A DNA stretch of 64,000 nucleotides. Source: Sinorhizobium sp. A49. Its GTDB lineage: Bacteria; Pseudomonadota; Alphaproteobacteria; Rhizobiales; Rhizobiaceae. Below are positions 8,455 to 17,475 of this stretch, piece after piece; positions within the stretch are counted from its first letter, which is position 1, and the number at the start of each line of letters is the position of its first letter. The position numbers were made by a program, and so were the translations under genes. The notes below the pieces were generated by a model. The model was not told the DNA's origin. It saw nothing but the letters and a program-made list of their open reading frames with translations, and ran no database searches. The DNA lies in the NCBI RefSeq assembly GCF_002002725.1, contig NZ_MUNW01000032.1:434001-498000 (forward strand). Reading direction: 5' to 3'.

Positions 8455-9978
8455 TCAGCTCTGGAAGTGGAATGCCAATCTTCTGCCGGTCAGCTTGCCG
8501 AGTTGCTGCAGCCGGCCGTCGAGGCGCTCGCCGGCAAATTCCGAATAGGCTGAGGGTACGACGATCTCCAGGTCGATATCCGGCAGAGACGATTTTCGGA
8601 AACTCAGATTTTTCGCCACGCCCGGCATCGAAGCCGAGAACAGGTAGGCGACCCGCAGCAGGCCGCCGAGCAGCTTTGCCAGTTCCAGCAGCCGCGGCGT
8701 GGTAATCCCGGTCAAGGCGCCGGTCGCGCCATCATCGTTCAGGCCTTCAAAGCGATAGTAATTGGCAAGCGCGATATAGGCCCGTCCCGCATGGGTAATA
8801 CCGGAGAAAGTCGAGTGGGCGATGATGTTCAGCGCCTGCAGGCCGCGATAATCCGGGTGCGCACGCCAGCTGATATCGGCAAGAAGGCAGGCCGCCTGGC
8901 GATAGCGGCTTTCCTCTTCGGTTTCCTCGACGCCGAAGAACGGCACCATGCGGCCGGTCCAGTCGGCAAGCTCACGGGCATGCTCGGGCGAACGCGCCCG
9001 CAGGATGGCGATTTCGCCGGCAGCGGTTAGCAGCGGATCCTGCGCCCGTTCGTTCTCGTTCAGGAGCGAGAATAGATAGCCTTCACGAACGCCGAGCGCC
9101 GAGAACGAAATCCGCTCCGGCTTCATAATCGACAGCGCCTCCTGCATCACGATGGCGCCGAAAGGAAGCAGGCTGCGACGGCTCTTGGAGATCGTCGCAT
9201 AGGCCGACGGCTTGATGTTCTTCGGCTCGATCACTTCCGGTAGCAGCGCCATCGCCTCGTCGTAGGAAATCTCGTAGCCCTGCATCATATGCAGTGGATA
9301 GTTCCGGATTTCCATGTGTAGCTTGGCGATCGAGCGCCAGGTGCCGCCGACGGCATAAAAAGTGCGGCCGGCGCCGGCTTTCAGCACCGGTGTGCTTTTC
9401 ATGAATTTGCGCACCCAGGTGCGGGCCCTTGGCAGCGAGCCGCCGCTGTGCTCGAAGAGGCGGATACCGCCGAGCGGGAGCGTGATGCCCTTGCCGATCG
9501 TCTTGCCGCTGACCTCATCGAGTTCCAGCGAGCCCCCGCCAAGGTCGCCGACCACGCCGTCGGGATCGTGATAGCCGCTGACGATGCCCATGGCAGAGAA
9601 ATAGGCTTCCTCTTCGCCGGTAAGGATACGCACCTTGTGGCCGAGGATGGCCTCGGCCTTGGCGATGAAGGCCGGACCGTTGCTCGCTTCGCGGGCAGCC
9701 GCGGTCGCCAGCACATACATGGAGGTGGCGCGCGCCTGCTGTGACAGCGCGTTAAAGCGATGCAGCGCCCGGAGAGCGCGCTCGACGCTCTCTTCGTCCA
9801 TGCGCCCGGTGGCATCGATGCCCTTTCCCAGACCGCACATGACCTTCTCGTTGAACAGCATGGCCGGAGCGCGGCTCAGGCCTTCGTAGACGACAAGGCG
9901 AATGGAGTTCGAGCCGATATCCACAACGGAAACCGGGCGGATGCCGGGCAGACGCCCCTGCGCTTCAGATTCGACCAT
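8455..9978 (-). CDS. ppx: Exopolyphosphatase, Ppx/GppA family
   Basis: This 507-residue member of the Ppx/GppA family releases phosphate from the ends of polyphosphate and, in some members, hydrolyses pppGpp. The sugar-kinase/HSP70-like nucleotide fold is shown by SVVDIGSNSIRLVVYEG near residue 18, GEEEAYFSAMG, and VVGDLGGGSLEL. A C-terminal helical, HD-like region follows residue 320. It begins 11 nt after the ppk stop, so the synthesising and degrading enzymes are co-transcribed, both presumably under the Pho-box promoter upstream of ppk. Confidence 0.92.
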   Translation of the reverse strand: MVESEAQGRLPGIRPVSVVDIGSNSIRLVVYEGLSRAPAMLFNEKVMCGLGKGIDATGRMDEESVERALRALHRFNALSQQARATSMYVLATAAAREASNGPAFIAKAEAILGHKVRILTGEEEAYFSAMGIVSGYHDPDGVVGDLGGGSLELDEVSGKTIGKGITLPLGGIRLFEHSGGSLPRARTWVRKFMKSTPVLKAGAGRTFYAVGGTWRSIAKLHMEIRNYPLHMMQGYEISYDEAMALLPEVIEPKNIKPSAYATISKSRRSLLPFGAIVMQEALSIMKPERISFSALGVREGYLFSLLNENERAQDPLLTAAGEIAILRARSPEHARELADWTGRMVPFFGVEETEEESRYRQAACLLADISWRAHPDYRGLQALNIIAHSTFSGITHAGRAYIALANYYRFEGLNDDGATGALTGITTPRLLELAKLLGGLLRVAYLFSASMPGVAKNLSFRKSSLPDIDLEIVVPSAYSEFAGERLDGRLQQLGKLTGRRLAFHFQS

Positions 9979-9989
9979 GCAAAACCAGT

Positions 9990-12176
9990 TTACTTGCGCC
10001 AGCTGCTCTTCCAGCCGGCAATCAGCTTCGGTGCGCTGGACTTCAGGGCTTCACCCCGGCCGGAGAGGCTGGGGTTGGTCATGAAATAATGCTGCGCGTT
10101 GAACGGCTCGGCGTCCTTGCCGACTTCCATCCGGCGAGACGTGCCGTCGGGAAGAATTTCGTAGCTCTGCTGGTTGTCGATGAGATTGCCCAGCATGATC
10201 TGCGAAAGAACCTGTTCGTGCACAGTCCGGTTGATGAGAGGCACAAGCGTCTCAACCCGCCGGTCCAGATTGCGCGGCATCATATCCGCCGAGCCGATAT
10301 AGACAAGCGCATTCTCCGATGGAAGGCCATGACCGTTGCCGAAGCAGAATATGCGGGAATGTTCGAGAAATCTGCCGACGATGGACTTGACACGAATATT
10401 GTCGGAAAGGCCCGGAACCTGCGGTCGCAAGCAGCAGATGCCGCGCACCACCAGGTCGATTTCGACGCCTGCACGACTGGCCTTGTAGAGGGCATCGATG
10501 ATGTCGGGGTCGACGAGCGAGTTCATCTTCATCCAGATCGCCGCCGGCCGCCCCGCCTTGGCGTGCTCGATCTCCTCCTCGACATGCTTGAGGATGCGAG
10601 GGCGTAGCGTGTGCGGTGAAACCGCCAGCTTCATCCCGGCTTCCGGTTCTCCGTAGCCGGTGATGAAATTGAAGATGTTCGCCATGTCGTGGGCCATGAC
10701 GGGATTACAGGTGAAAAACGACAGGTCGGTGTAGATCTTCGCCGTGACCGGGTGGTAGTTGCCGGTGCCGAGGTGGCAATAGCTGCGCAACCGGCCCTCC
10801 TCGCGACGCACGACCATCGACATCTTGGCATGGGTCTTGAGTTCGATGAAGCCGAAGACCACCTGCACGCCGGCGCGTTCAAGGTCGCGCGCCCAGCGGA
10901 TGTTTGCTTCTTCGTCAAAGCGGGCCTTCAATTCGACCAGCGCCGTCACGGACTTTCCGGCTTCGGCGGCATCGACGAGCGCACGCACGATCGGGCTGTC
11001 GTTCGAAGTGCGGTAGAGCGTCTGCTTGATTGCCACAACTTCCGGATCGCGCGCCGCCTGCAGCAGGAACTGCACCACGACGTCGAAGGATTCATAGGGA
11101 TGGTGAACGACCATGTCCTTTTCGCGGATCGCGGCAAAACAATCGCCGGCATGCTCGCGCACGCGCTCGGGAAAGCGCGGATTGTAGGGCTCGAAGCGCA
11201 AATCGTCGCGCGGCGCCTTAGTGATTTCCGACAGCGTATTCAGCGCCAAAAGCCCCGGTAGAACGGCAACGCGGTTTTCCGGAACGCTGAGCTCCTGCAC
11301 CACGAACTGGCGAAGCGAAGCTGGCATTTCCGAATCGAGTTCGATGCGGATCACTGATCCACGACGGCGGCGCTTCAGAGCCGTCTCGAAGAAGCGCACC
11401 AGATCTTCGGCCTCTTCCTCGACTTCGATATCGCTGTCTCGGATGATGCGGAACGTGCCCGAACCGTTGACCTCATAACCTGGGAACAGCCTGTCGATGA
11501 ACTGGCTGACCATGTCCTCGAGCGTGATGTAGCGGATGACGTTCTTGAAATCGGGCAGGCGGATGAAGCGATCGAGCGCCACCGGCAGGCGCAACAGCGC
11601 CGTCATCGGCTCGCGGCCGGTCTTGCTGACGAGCTGCAGGCCCATCGAGAAGCCGAGGTTCGGGATGAACGGGAACGGATGCGCCGGATCGATCGACAGC
11701 GGCGTCAGCACCGGAAAGATCAACTGATCGAACTCGTTGGCAAGCCAACTCTTGTCCTGTGCGGACAAGGACGCCGGCCGGACGATCAGGATGTCTTCCT
11801 TGGCAAGATATTGCTGCAGCACCGCAAGCGAGGCCTGCTGCTCCATCTGCAGGTTGTCGATTTCCTTCAGGATGTCTTCGAGCTGTTCGGCCGGCGTCTT
11901 GCCGTCGGGCGATCGCATCGCCAGCCCCTGGCGCACCTGGCCCTCGAGGCCAGCGACGCGCACCATGAAGAATTCGTCGAGGTTGGCGGCCGAGATCGAC
12001 AGGAAGCGAACCCGCTCCAACAGTGGATGCGCCGTGTTGAGCGTCTCTTCAAGCACGCGTCGATTGAACTGCAGCCAGGAAAATTCTCGATTGATGAAGC
12101 GCTCCGGGCTGGAGAGCAGATCGACTTCCTCCGCCGTCTGTTTGTTCTCGTTCACCGCAGACGTCGCATTATCCAT
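9990..12176 (-). CDS. ppk: Polyphosphate kinase 1
   Basis: The 728-residue protein reversibly transfers the gamma phosphate of ATP to polyphosphate. The N-terminal PPK domain starts with [18 protein letters not shown], and the catalytic domains hold the two essential histidines: His449 in KTHAKM and His606 in RFLEHSRIF. These are 14 residues later than E. coli His435 and His592. The HLGTGNYH motif is also present. It is first in a ppk-ppx pair and carries its own Pho-box-like repeats in the 65-nt gap behind hdaA. Confidence 0.96.
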   Translation of the reverse strand: MDNATSAVNENKQTAEEVDLLSSPERFINREFSWLQFNRRVLEETLNTAHPLLERVRFLSISAANLDEFFMVRVAGLEGQVRQGLAMRSPDGKTPAEQLEDILKEIDNLQMEQQASLAVLQQYLAKEDILIVRPASLSAQDKSWLANEFDQLIFPVLTPLSIDPAHPFPFIPNLGFSMGLQLVSKTGREPMTALLRLPVALDRFIRLPDFKNVIRYITLEDMVSQFIDRLFPGYEVNGSGTFRIIRDSDIEVEEEAEDLVRFFETALKRRRRGSVIRIELDSEMPASLRQFVVQELSVPENRVAVLPGLLALNTLSEITKAPRDDLRFEPYNPRFPERVREHAGDCFAAIREKDMVVHHPYESFDVVVQFLLQAARDPEVVAIKQTLYRTSNDSPIVRALVDAAEAGKSVTALVELKARFDEEANIRWARDLERAGVQVVFGFIELKTHAKMSMVVRREEGRLRSYCHLGTGNYHPVTAKIYTDLSFFTCNPVMAHDMANIFNFITGYGEPEAGMKLAVSPHTLRPRILKHVEEEIEHAKAGRPAAIWMKMNSLVDPDIIDALYKASRAGVEIDLVVRGICCLRPQVPGLSDNIRVKSIVGRFLEHSRIFCFGNGHGLPSENALVYIGSADMMPRNLDRRVETLVPLINRTVHEQVLSQIMLGNLIDNQQSYEILPDGTSRRMEVGKDAEPFNAQHYFMTNPSLSGRGEALKSSAPKLIAGWKSSWRK

Positions 12177-12212
12177 TGCCGATCAGACCCCATTTCTCCG
12201 CAGGCAGGAACT

Positions 12213-12241
12213 ATAACAGTTTGACGACAGAACTGTGACAG
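12213..12241 (-). promoter_or_regulatory. Putative Pho box upstream of ppk
   Basis: On the minus strand the gap between hdaA and ppk reads CTGTCAC, four bases, CTGTCGT, four bases, CTGTTAT. These are three close copies of the PhoB heptamer CTGTCAT at exactly 11-bp spacing. The array starts immediately after the hdaA stop codon and ends 36 nt before the ppk ATG. Confidence 0.7.
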
Positions 12242-12931
12242 TCAATCGGAATGGCGTTGATTTCCAAGCTCTTCCAGGACTTCGGCCGCAAGCGACCGGG
12301 TCAGCCTGACGCCTCGGGCAAGCGCCAGCCGGTCGATGCGCTCGACGATCGTCTGGGCCGCCTCGAGCGAGCGCTCCATGCGCTGGACGATATAACCGAC
12401 GAGCCTTTCATCGATGAAAAGCTGGCGATCGGCAAAAAGCTTGATCAGCACCTGCGTCAACAGTTCGTCGTCGGGCTCGCCGATCTCGACGACGGTTGCT
12501 GCCTTCAGGCGTGAGCGCAGATCGGGAAGAACGACCGGCCAGGACATCGGCCAGAGCCGCGAGGTCATCAACAGACCCGTGCCGTGCTGGCGAACGCTGT
12601 TGATGACGTGAAACAACGTGGTGTCGTCGAAGCCCTGGCGGTCCGCATCCTCGAACAGAACAGGACCTTCCGCGGCGATCAATGCCGCGTCTGAGTCTGC
12701 GACCGGGTGGATCGACCGCGCGCCTGCCCTCTCCTTCCAGATGCTGGCGAGATGCGACTTCCCGGAGCCGACCGGTCCGGCGATGATGACGACCGGCGAC
12801 GGCCACTCGGGCCAGTGATCGACGATGGCGATCGCCGCGCTCAGCCGATCGGAAACGAGCAAATCCTCGCGACCCGTCGCCGGGTCGTGGTCGAATGCCA
12901 AAGGCAGTTGTTCGAAGGGACGTTTTGTCAT
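12242..12931 (-). CDS. hdaA: HdaA, DnaA-homologous regulatory inactivator
   Basis: The 229-residue protein is a short DnaA-like AAA+ ATPase without the DNA-binding domain IV. The N-terminus carries a beta-clamp-binding peptide, QLPLAF (residues 8-13), and Walker A is GPVGSGKS (52-59). In alphaproteobacteria this architecture is HdaA/Hda, which with the replication clamp stimulates ATP hydrolysis by DnaA and so prevents re-initiation. LLTQVLIKLFADRQLFID marks the lid region. It follows the perM-like gene by 27 nt, a common order in Rhizobiales. The last codon abuts the ppk Pho box. Confidence 0.9.
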   Translation of the reverse strand: MTKRPFEQLPLAFDHDPATGREDLLVSDRLSAAIAIVDHWPEWPSPVVIIAGPVGSGKSHLASIWKERAGARSIHPVADSDAALIAAEGPVLFEDADRQGFDDTTLFHVINSVRQHGTGLLMTSRLWPMSWPVVLPDLRSRLKAATVVEIGEPDDELLTQVLIKLFADRQLFIDERLVGYIVQRMERSLEAAQTIVERIDRLALARGVRLTRSLAAEVLEELGNQRHSD

Positions 12932-12958
12932 GCTGTACTCGGGACAAGGAGGGGACGA

Positions 12959-14080
12959 TCAGCCGGGCTGATTGCCCTTTGTCTTCTTCACCGTGACCTT
13001 CCCATGCCCATGGTAGAGGTCACTATCAAGGTATCGCTGGATGCCGAAGCGAACAAGCACGCCGATGGCCGCCGCCGCGGGAACGGCAACCAGCAGCCCG
13101 ACGAAACCGAAGAGGGCGCCGAAGGCAAGGAGCGCGAACATCAGCCAGACCGGATGCAGGCCGACGCTCTTGCCGACCAGCTTGGGTTGCAGGATGTTGC
13201 CTTCCAGAAACTGGCCGCTGAAGAAGATGGCAGCGACAAGCCCGATCCAGAGATAATCCGGCCAGAACTGCACTAGCGCCACGCCGACCGCCAGCACCAG
13301 TCCCACCATCGATCCGACATAGGGGACGAAGCTGATCATGCCGGCAAACAGGCCGATGAGCAGGCCGAAATTGAGACCGACGAGCGACAGGCCGATGCCA
13401 TAGTAAAGACCGAGGATGATGCAGAGCGAACCCTGACCGCGAACGAAGCCGGCGATCGTCGTGTTCATGTCGCGGGCGATCTGGCGGACGACACCGACAT
13501 AGTCGCGCGGCACCCAACTGTCGACCCTATCGACCATCCGGTCCCAGTCGAGCAGCAGGTAGAAGGCGACAACAGGCGTGATGACGAAGAGCGACAGAAT
13601 GTCGAGCAGCGCCATGCCGGAATTCCAGAGTTGCTGGAAGAGCGTACCGAGGAAGCTGGCGCCTTGTTCCAACAGTTTCGCCGAATTCTGCTTGATCGCG
13701 GTCATCTGATCCGCCAGCCATTGCGGCAGCAGCGTCGACTGGCTGTCGGTCAAGAGCGCCTGCAGTTTGGCGATATAGCCCGGCATCTTCTGGATGAAGT
13801 CGGCGGCCTGGGTGAAGATCACCGGGATGATGATCATCAGCGAGAGGGCGAAGATCACCACGAAGCCGATGAGGATCACCACCGTCGCCATCAGCCGGCT
13901 AAGGCCGAAGCGCTCGAGGCGGTCGGCGACCGGGTCGAGAAAATAGGCGAGCGCCATGCCGGCCAGGAACGGCAGCAGGATCGAGCTGAAAACCATCAGG
14001 AAGGCGATGAAGGCGGCAAGCACCAACAGCCAGAAGATCACCTGGCGCTGTAGTCCCGAACCGCTGACTTTTATGTCCAT
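12959..14080 (-). CDS. AI-2E family (PerM/UPF0118) membrane protein
   Basis: The 373-residue protein has about eight hydrophobic segments and the signature of the AI-2E exporter/PerM family. Visible parts are two N-terminal transmembrane helices, a soluble amphipathic stretch with QTAAD-like helices (about residues 80-150), and GQGSLCIILGLYYGIGLSL and ISFVPYVGSMVGLVLAVGV. The family exports diverse small molecules or ions; the substrate here is unknown. Start 14080 is chosen for the GGGGAA ribosome-binding site 4 nt upstream; an in-frame extension to 14305 is probably not translated. It is divergent from purM and precedes hdaA. Confidence 0.85.
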   Translation of the reverse strand: MDIKVSGSGLQRQVIFWLLVLAAFIAFLMVFSSILLPFLAGMALAYFLDPVADRLERFGLSRLMATVVILIGFVVIFALSLMIIIPVIFTQAADFIQKMPGYIAKLQALLTDSQSTLLPQWLADQMTAIKQNSAKLLEQGASFLGTLFQQLWNSGMALLDILSLFVITPVVAFYLLLDWDRMVDRVDSWVPRDYVGVVRQIARDMNTTIAGFVRGQGSLCIILGLYYGIGLSLVGLNFGLLIGLFAGMISFVPYVGSMVGLVLAVGVALVQFWPDYLWIGLVAAIFFSGQFLEGNILQPKLVGKSVGLHPVWLMFALLAFGALFGFVGLLVAVPAAAAIGVLVRFGIQRYLDSDLYHGHGKVTVKKTKGNQPG

Positions 14081-14340
14081 GGTGTTCCCCGTAACACGCC
14101 AAGCATGCCTCAGCCGCATCATATTCTGTTTGAGGAGATAGGGGGCGTGGCGCGCACCGGTCAAGTCTGCGTGCCTCCCAGGCCGGCAAATTGAACTCTC
14201 CATCGCATTCTTGCCGGTGGGATATGGGCAAAATGGTGAAAAAAGGCCGAGAATACAGGCTGTCGGCTTGCACTCCCTTGCCCGCCGTGCAATTCGCATC
14301 CGCAAAATACCTGTCGCGCGACCAGCCTTGGAGAACCAGC

Positions 14341-15411
14341 ATGAGCCAGTCGGGAAAGAACGGCCTCACCTATAGTGACGCAGGCGTGGATATCGATGCC
14401 GGCAATCTGATGGTGGAAAAAATCAAGCCGCATGTGCGCTCGACCCGGCGCCCGGGTGCCGACGGCGAGATCGGCGGCTTCGGGGGCCTTTTCGACCTCA
14501 AGGCGGCCGGTTTCACCGACCCGGTGCTCGTTGCCGCCAATGACGGTGTCGGCACCAAGCTCAAGATCGCCATCGACGCCAACAAGCACGATACGGTTGG
14601 CATCGACCTGGTTGCCATGTGCGTCAACGATCTGGTGGTCCAGGGTGCCGAACCGCTGTTCTTCCTCGACTACTTCGCCACGGGCAAGCTCGACCCCGAT
14701 CAGGGTGCGGCGATCGTTGCCGGCATTGCCGACGGTTGCCGCCAATCCGGTTGCGCGCTGATCGGTGGCGAGACGGCGGAAATGCCGGGCATGTATTCCG
14801 GCGGCGACTATGACCTTGCCGGCTTTGCCGTCGGCGCCGCCGAACGCGGCCAGTTGCTGCCAGTCGGCGATATCGGCGAAGGCGACGTCATCCTCGGCCT
14901 CGCCTCGTCGGGCGTACACTCCAACGGTTATTCGCTCGTGCGCAAGATCGTCGCGTTGTCGGGTCTTGCGTGGGACGCGCCTGCCCCCTTCGGCGAAGGG
15001 ACGCTTGCTGACCTGCTGATGACGCCGACGCGCATCTATGTGAAGCCGCTCCTGAAGGCGATCCGCGAAACCGGCTCGATCAAGGCGCTGGCGCACATCA
15101 CCGGCGGGGGGTTCCCCGAAAACATTCCGCGCGTGCTGCCGAAGCATCTTGCAGCCGAGATCGATCTTGATGCCATCAAGGCACCGAAGGTGTTCTCCTG
15201 GCTGGCCCAGACCGGCGGCGTCGCGGCCAACGAAATGCTGCGCACCTTCAACTGTGGCGTCGGCATGATCGCCGTCGTTCCGGTCGAAAAGGCGCAAGAG
15301 GTTGCAGCCGTGCTTGAGGCCGAAGGCGAAACCGTCTTCACGCTCGGCCGCATGGTCGCCCGCACTGAGGGCGCTCATGGCACGATCTACAAGGGCAGCC
15401 TCGCCTTATGA
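14341..15411 (+). CDS. purM: Phosphoribosylformylglycinamidine cyclo-ligase
   Basis: The 356-residue product is AIR synthetase, which closes the imidazole ring in purine biosynthesis using ATP. Typical segments are [12 protein letters not shown] at the N-terminus, [23 protein letters not shown] (substrate and Mg-ATP binding), [11 protein letters not shown] and [16 protein letters not shown]. Length matches the family. GGAG lies 7 nt before the ATG at 14341; longer in-frame starts upstream have no family similarity. The stop overlaps the purN start (ATGA), indicating translational coupling. Confidence 0.96.
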   Translation: MSQSGKNGLTYSDAGVDIDAGNLMVEKIKPHVRSTRRPGADGEIGGFGGLFDLKAAGFTDPVLVAANDGVGTKLKIAIDANKHDTVGIDLVAMCVNDLVVQGAEPLFFLDYFATGKLDPDQGAAIVAGIADGCRQSGCALIGGETAEMPGMYSGGDYDLAGFAVGAAERGQLLPVGDIGEGDVILGLASSGVHSNGYSLVRKIVALSGLAWDAPAPFGEGTLADLLMTPTRIYVKPLLKAIRETGSIKALAHITGGGFPENIPRVLPKHLAAEIDLDAIKAPKVFSWLAQTGGVAANEMLRTFNCGVGMIAVVPVEKAQEVAAVLEAEGETVFTLGRMVARTEGAHGTIYKGSLAL

Positions 15412-16082
15412 CGAACGACGTAACGGCAGGCCGCAAAAAAGTCGTCGTCTTCATCTCGGGCGGCGGCTCCAACATGCTTGCGCTGGCCAAGGCCGCGGCT
15501 GAGCCTGGTTTTCCAGCCGAGATCGTTGCAGTGATCGCCGACAAGGCAGACGCAGGAGGGCTTGCCAAGGCGGCAGCGCTCGGCATCCCGACCCATGCGT
15601 TCCTGCGCAAGGATTTCGACAGCAAGGACGCGCACGAAGCCGCGATCCTTGCGGAGCTTGATCGGCTGTCCCCTGATATCATCTGCCTTGCCGGTTACAT
15701 GCGGTTGCTGTCGGCGACCTTCATAAAGCGTCACGAAGGCCGGATCATCAACATCCATCCGTCGCTTCTGCCGCTTTTCGCAGGTCTCCATACCCATCAG
15801 CGTGCCATCGACGCCGGCATGAAAGTAGCGGGTTGCACCGTGCATTTCGTCACGGAAGGCATGGATGAAGGCCCGATCGTCGCGCAGGCGGTCGTACCCG
15901 TCGTCGACGGCGACACGGCCGACACTCTTGCCGCCCGCGTGCTGACGGTCGAGCACCGGATCTACCCGATGGCGCTCCGGCTGCTGGCCGAAGGCAAGGT
16001 GCGTATGGAAGGCGGACGGGTCATCACGCAGGACGTCGCCGCCGAACCCGCTTCCTCGATCCTGATTTCGCCGGCGGCCTAA
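15408..16082 (+). CDS. purN: Phosphoribosylglycinamide formyltransferase
   Basis: The 224-residue enzyme transfers a formyl group from 10-formyl-tetrahydrofolate to GAR in purine synthesis. The N-terminal [11 protein letters not shown] binds phosphate, and [11 protein letters not shown] carries the catalytic Asn and His, with the conserved [16 protein letters not shown] nearby. The normally seen KG/PG before the H in LLPxFxG...H is [11 protein letters not shown] here. The ATG lies inside the purM stop, so the two steps are made together. Confidence 0.95.
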   Translation: MTNDVTAGRKKVVVFISGGGSNMLALAKAAAEPGFPAEIVAVIADKADAGGLAKAAALGIPTHAFLRKDFDSKDAHEAAILAELDRLSPDIICLAGYMRLLSATFIKRHEGRIINIHPSLLPLFAGLHTHQRAIDAGMKVAGCTVHFVTEGMDEGPIVAQAVVPVVDGDTADTLAARVLTVEHRIYPMALRLLAEGKVRMEGGRVITQDVAAEPASSILISPAA

Positions 16083-16089
16083 GGGCAGA

Positions 16090-17475
16090 CTACTTCGCGG
16101 AAGCCAGCCGCCGGTCAAGTGCGTCGAGCACCCGCCGGGTCAGCGCCGGGTAATCCTCGTCGAAATGGTGACCACCTTCGATCGCGATGACATCGACACC
16201 CGTGCCCTTCAGATCAGGGCAGGCATCGTCTTCTTCCTCCGTGCCATGGATGCATTGCACCAGCGATGGGTCGATGCGCTTGATGTCGTCGATGGGATCG
16301 CCCGCATCGCCCTGCCCGGATGCGCCGAGCCAGCCAAGCACCGAGATCTTGTAATCGACCCGATGCGACAACGCCATCAGCGTGACCTGCCGCACACGGG
16401 CGCGCTCGGCAGGCGGCAGCAGGTTAAACGTGCGTGGCAGGATATCGGCGCCGAAGGAATAGCCGATCAGCAAGACGTTTCGGACATTCCAGCGCTTGCG
16501 ATAATAATCCATCACCTTGGCGAGATCGTCGGCGGTCGCCTGCGGATCACGCTCGGACCAGAAATAGCGCAGCGAATCGATACCGACGACGGGCACGCCT
16601 TGCTGCTGCAGAACGTCGCCAACCTGCTTGTCGATATCGCGCCAGCCGCCGTCGCCGGAATAGATCACCGCCATGGTGTCGCGTGTCGGCTTGGTATCGA
16701 GCACGGTCAAGGGCAATCCGATGGGATTGTCGGATGCGACCTCACTGTCGATCAGGTCCGTCAGATGGCCGGATAGCGCTGCATAGGCTTCGTCATCGCT
16801 GTCTTCCTGCGTGATATCGGCATGTTTCTCGATGAGGGCGGCCACATGGCTTCGCTCGTCGTCGGATGCCGCCGGCGTGAAGACGACGGTGATCGGGTCC
16901 GGCAAGGGGCCATCCGTCAGGCCATAGACCATGCGGTCTGCCTTCCGGGTCTTGTCCGCCGGCGTGCAGAGTTGCTTCGTCAGCGCGATGCCTTCCTCCG
17001 GGTCGACCGCAAGCGTCTGGCCGATGGTTGCGGCCGGCGTCTGCGCCGCGATCGCCAACGCCATGGCTCCGCCTGCCCCCACGCCGGCAATGATCGGCGG
17101 CAGATAGGCATCGCTCTTCAGCGCGCGCTGGACCTGCTGGCTCAGCGCTTCGATATCCGAGACCATGTAGATGCAGTCGCCGTCATCCTTGGCGAGAGCG
17201 GCCAGGTAGGCCTTGAGATCGATGCCGATGACGATCGCCTTGTCATCGACAAGGGTGCGGGCGACGGTGTCTTCCTTGTCGCTCCAGCCGGCGCCGCCGG
17301 ACAACAGGACGACAAGAGCAGACGCCGTGTCCTGCGGGACGAGGACGTGGGGTGCCGGGATCATGCCCGTATCGTAGGTCGTCGGCTTCTCCTGCGCAAA
17401 GACCGGCGCAACCGCCATGGTCGCCAGAAGGGCGGCGCCTGCCAGAGGCTTCCAGAGGTCAGAGATCCGCATCAT
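16090..17475 (-). CDS. acvB: AcvB/VirJ family lysyl-phosphatidylglycerol hydrolase
   Basis: The 461-residue periplasmic protein has a signal peptide ending AVAPVFAQ and two alpha/beta-hydrolase-like (VirJ) lobes. The second lobe has a nucleophile elbow GYSFGAD with Ser340 and a C-terminal GGHHFDED that supplies His. In the first lobe the equivalent elbow is GVGAGG (131-136), which lacks Ser, so only one site is likely catalytic. In Agrobacterium AcvB hydrolyses lysyl-phosphatidylglycerol, and in rhizobia the gene (atvA) is needed for acid tolerance. The start overlaps the stop of lpiA by 4 nt, tying hydrolase to synthase. Confidence 0.9.
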   Translation of the reverse strand: MMRISDLWKPLAGAALLATMAVAPVFAQEKPTTYDTGMIPAPHVLVPQDTASALVVLLSGGAGWSDKEDTVARTLVDDKAIVIGIDLKAYLAALAKDDGDCIYMVSDIEALSQQVQRALKSDAYLPPIIAGVGAGGAMALAIAAQTPAATIGQTLAVDPEEGIALTKQLCTPADKTRKADRMVYGLTDGPLPDPITVVFTPAASDDERSHVAALIEKHADITQEDSDDEAYAALSGHLTDLIDSEVASDNPIGLPLTVLDTKPTRDTMAVIYSGDGGWRDIDKQVGDVLQQQGVPVVGIDSLRYFWSERDPQATADDLAKVMDYYRKRWNVRNVLLIGYSFGADILPRTFNLLPPAERARVRQVTLMALSHRVDYKISVLGWLGASGQGDAGDPIDDIKRIDPSLVQCIHGTEEEDDACPDLKGTGVDVIAIEGGHHFDEDYPALTRRVLDALDRRLASAK

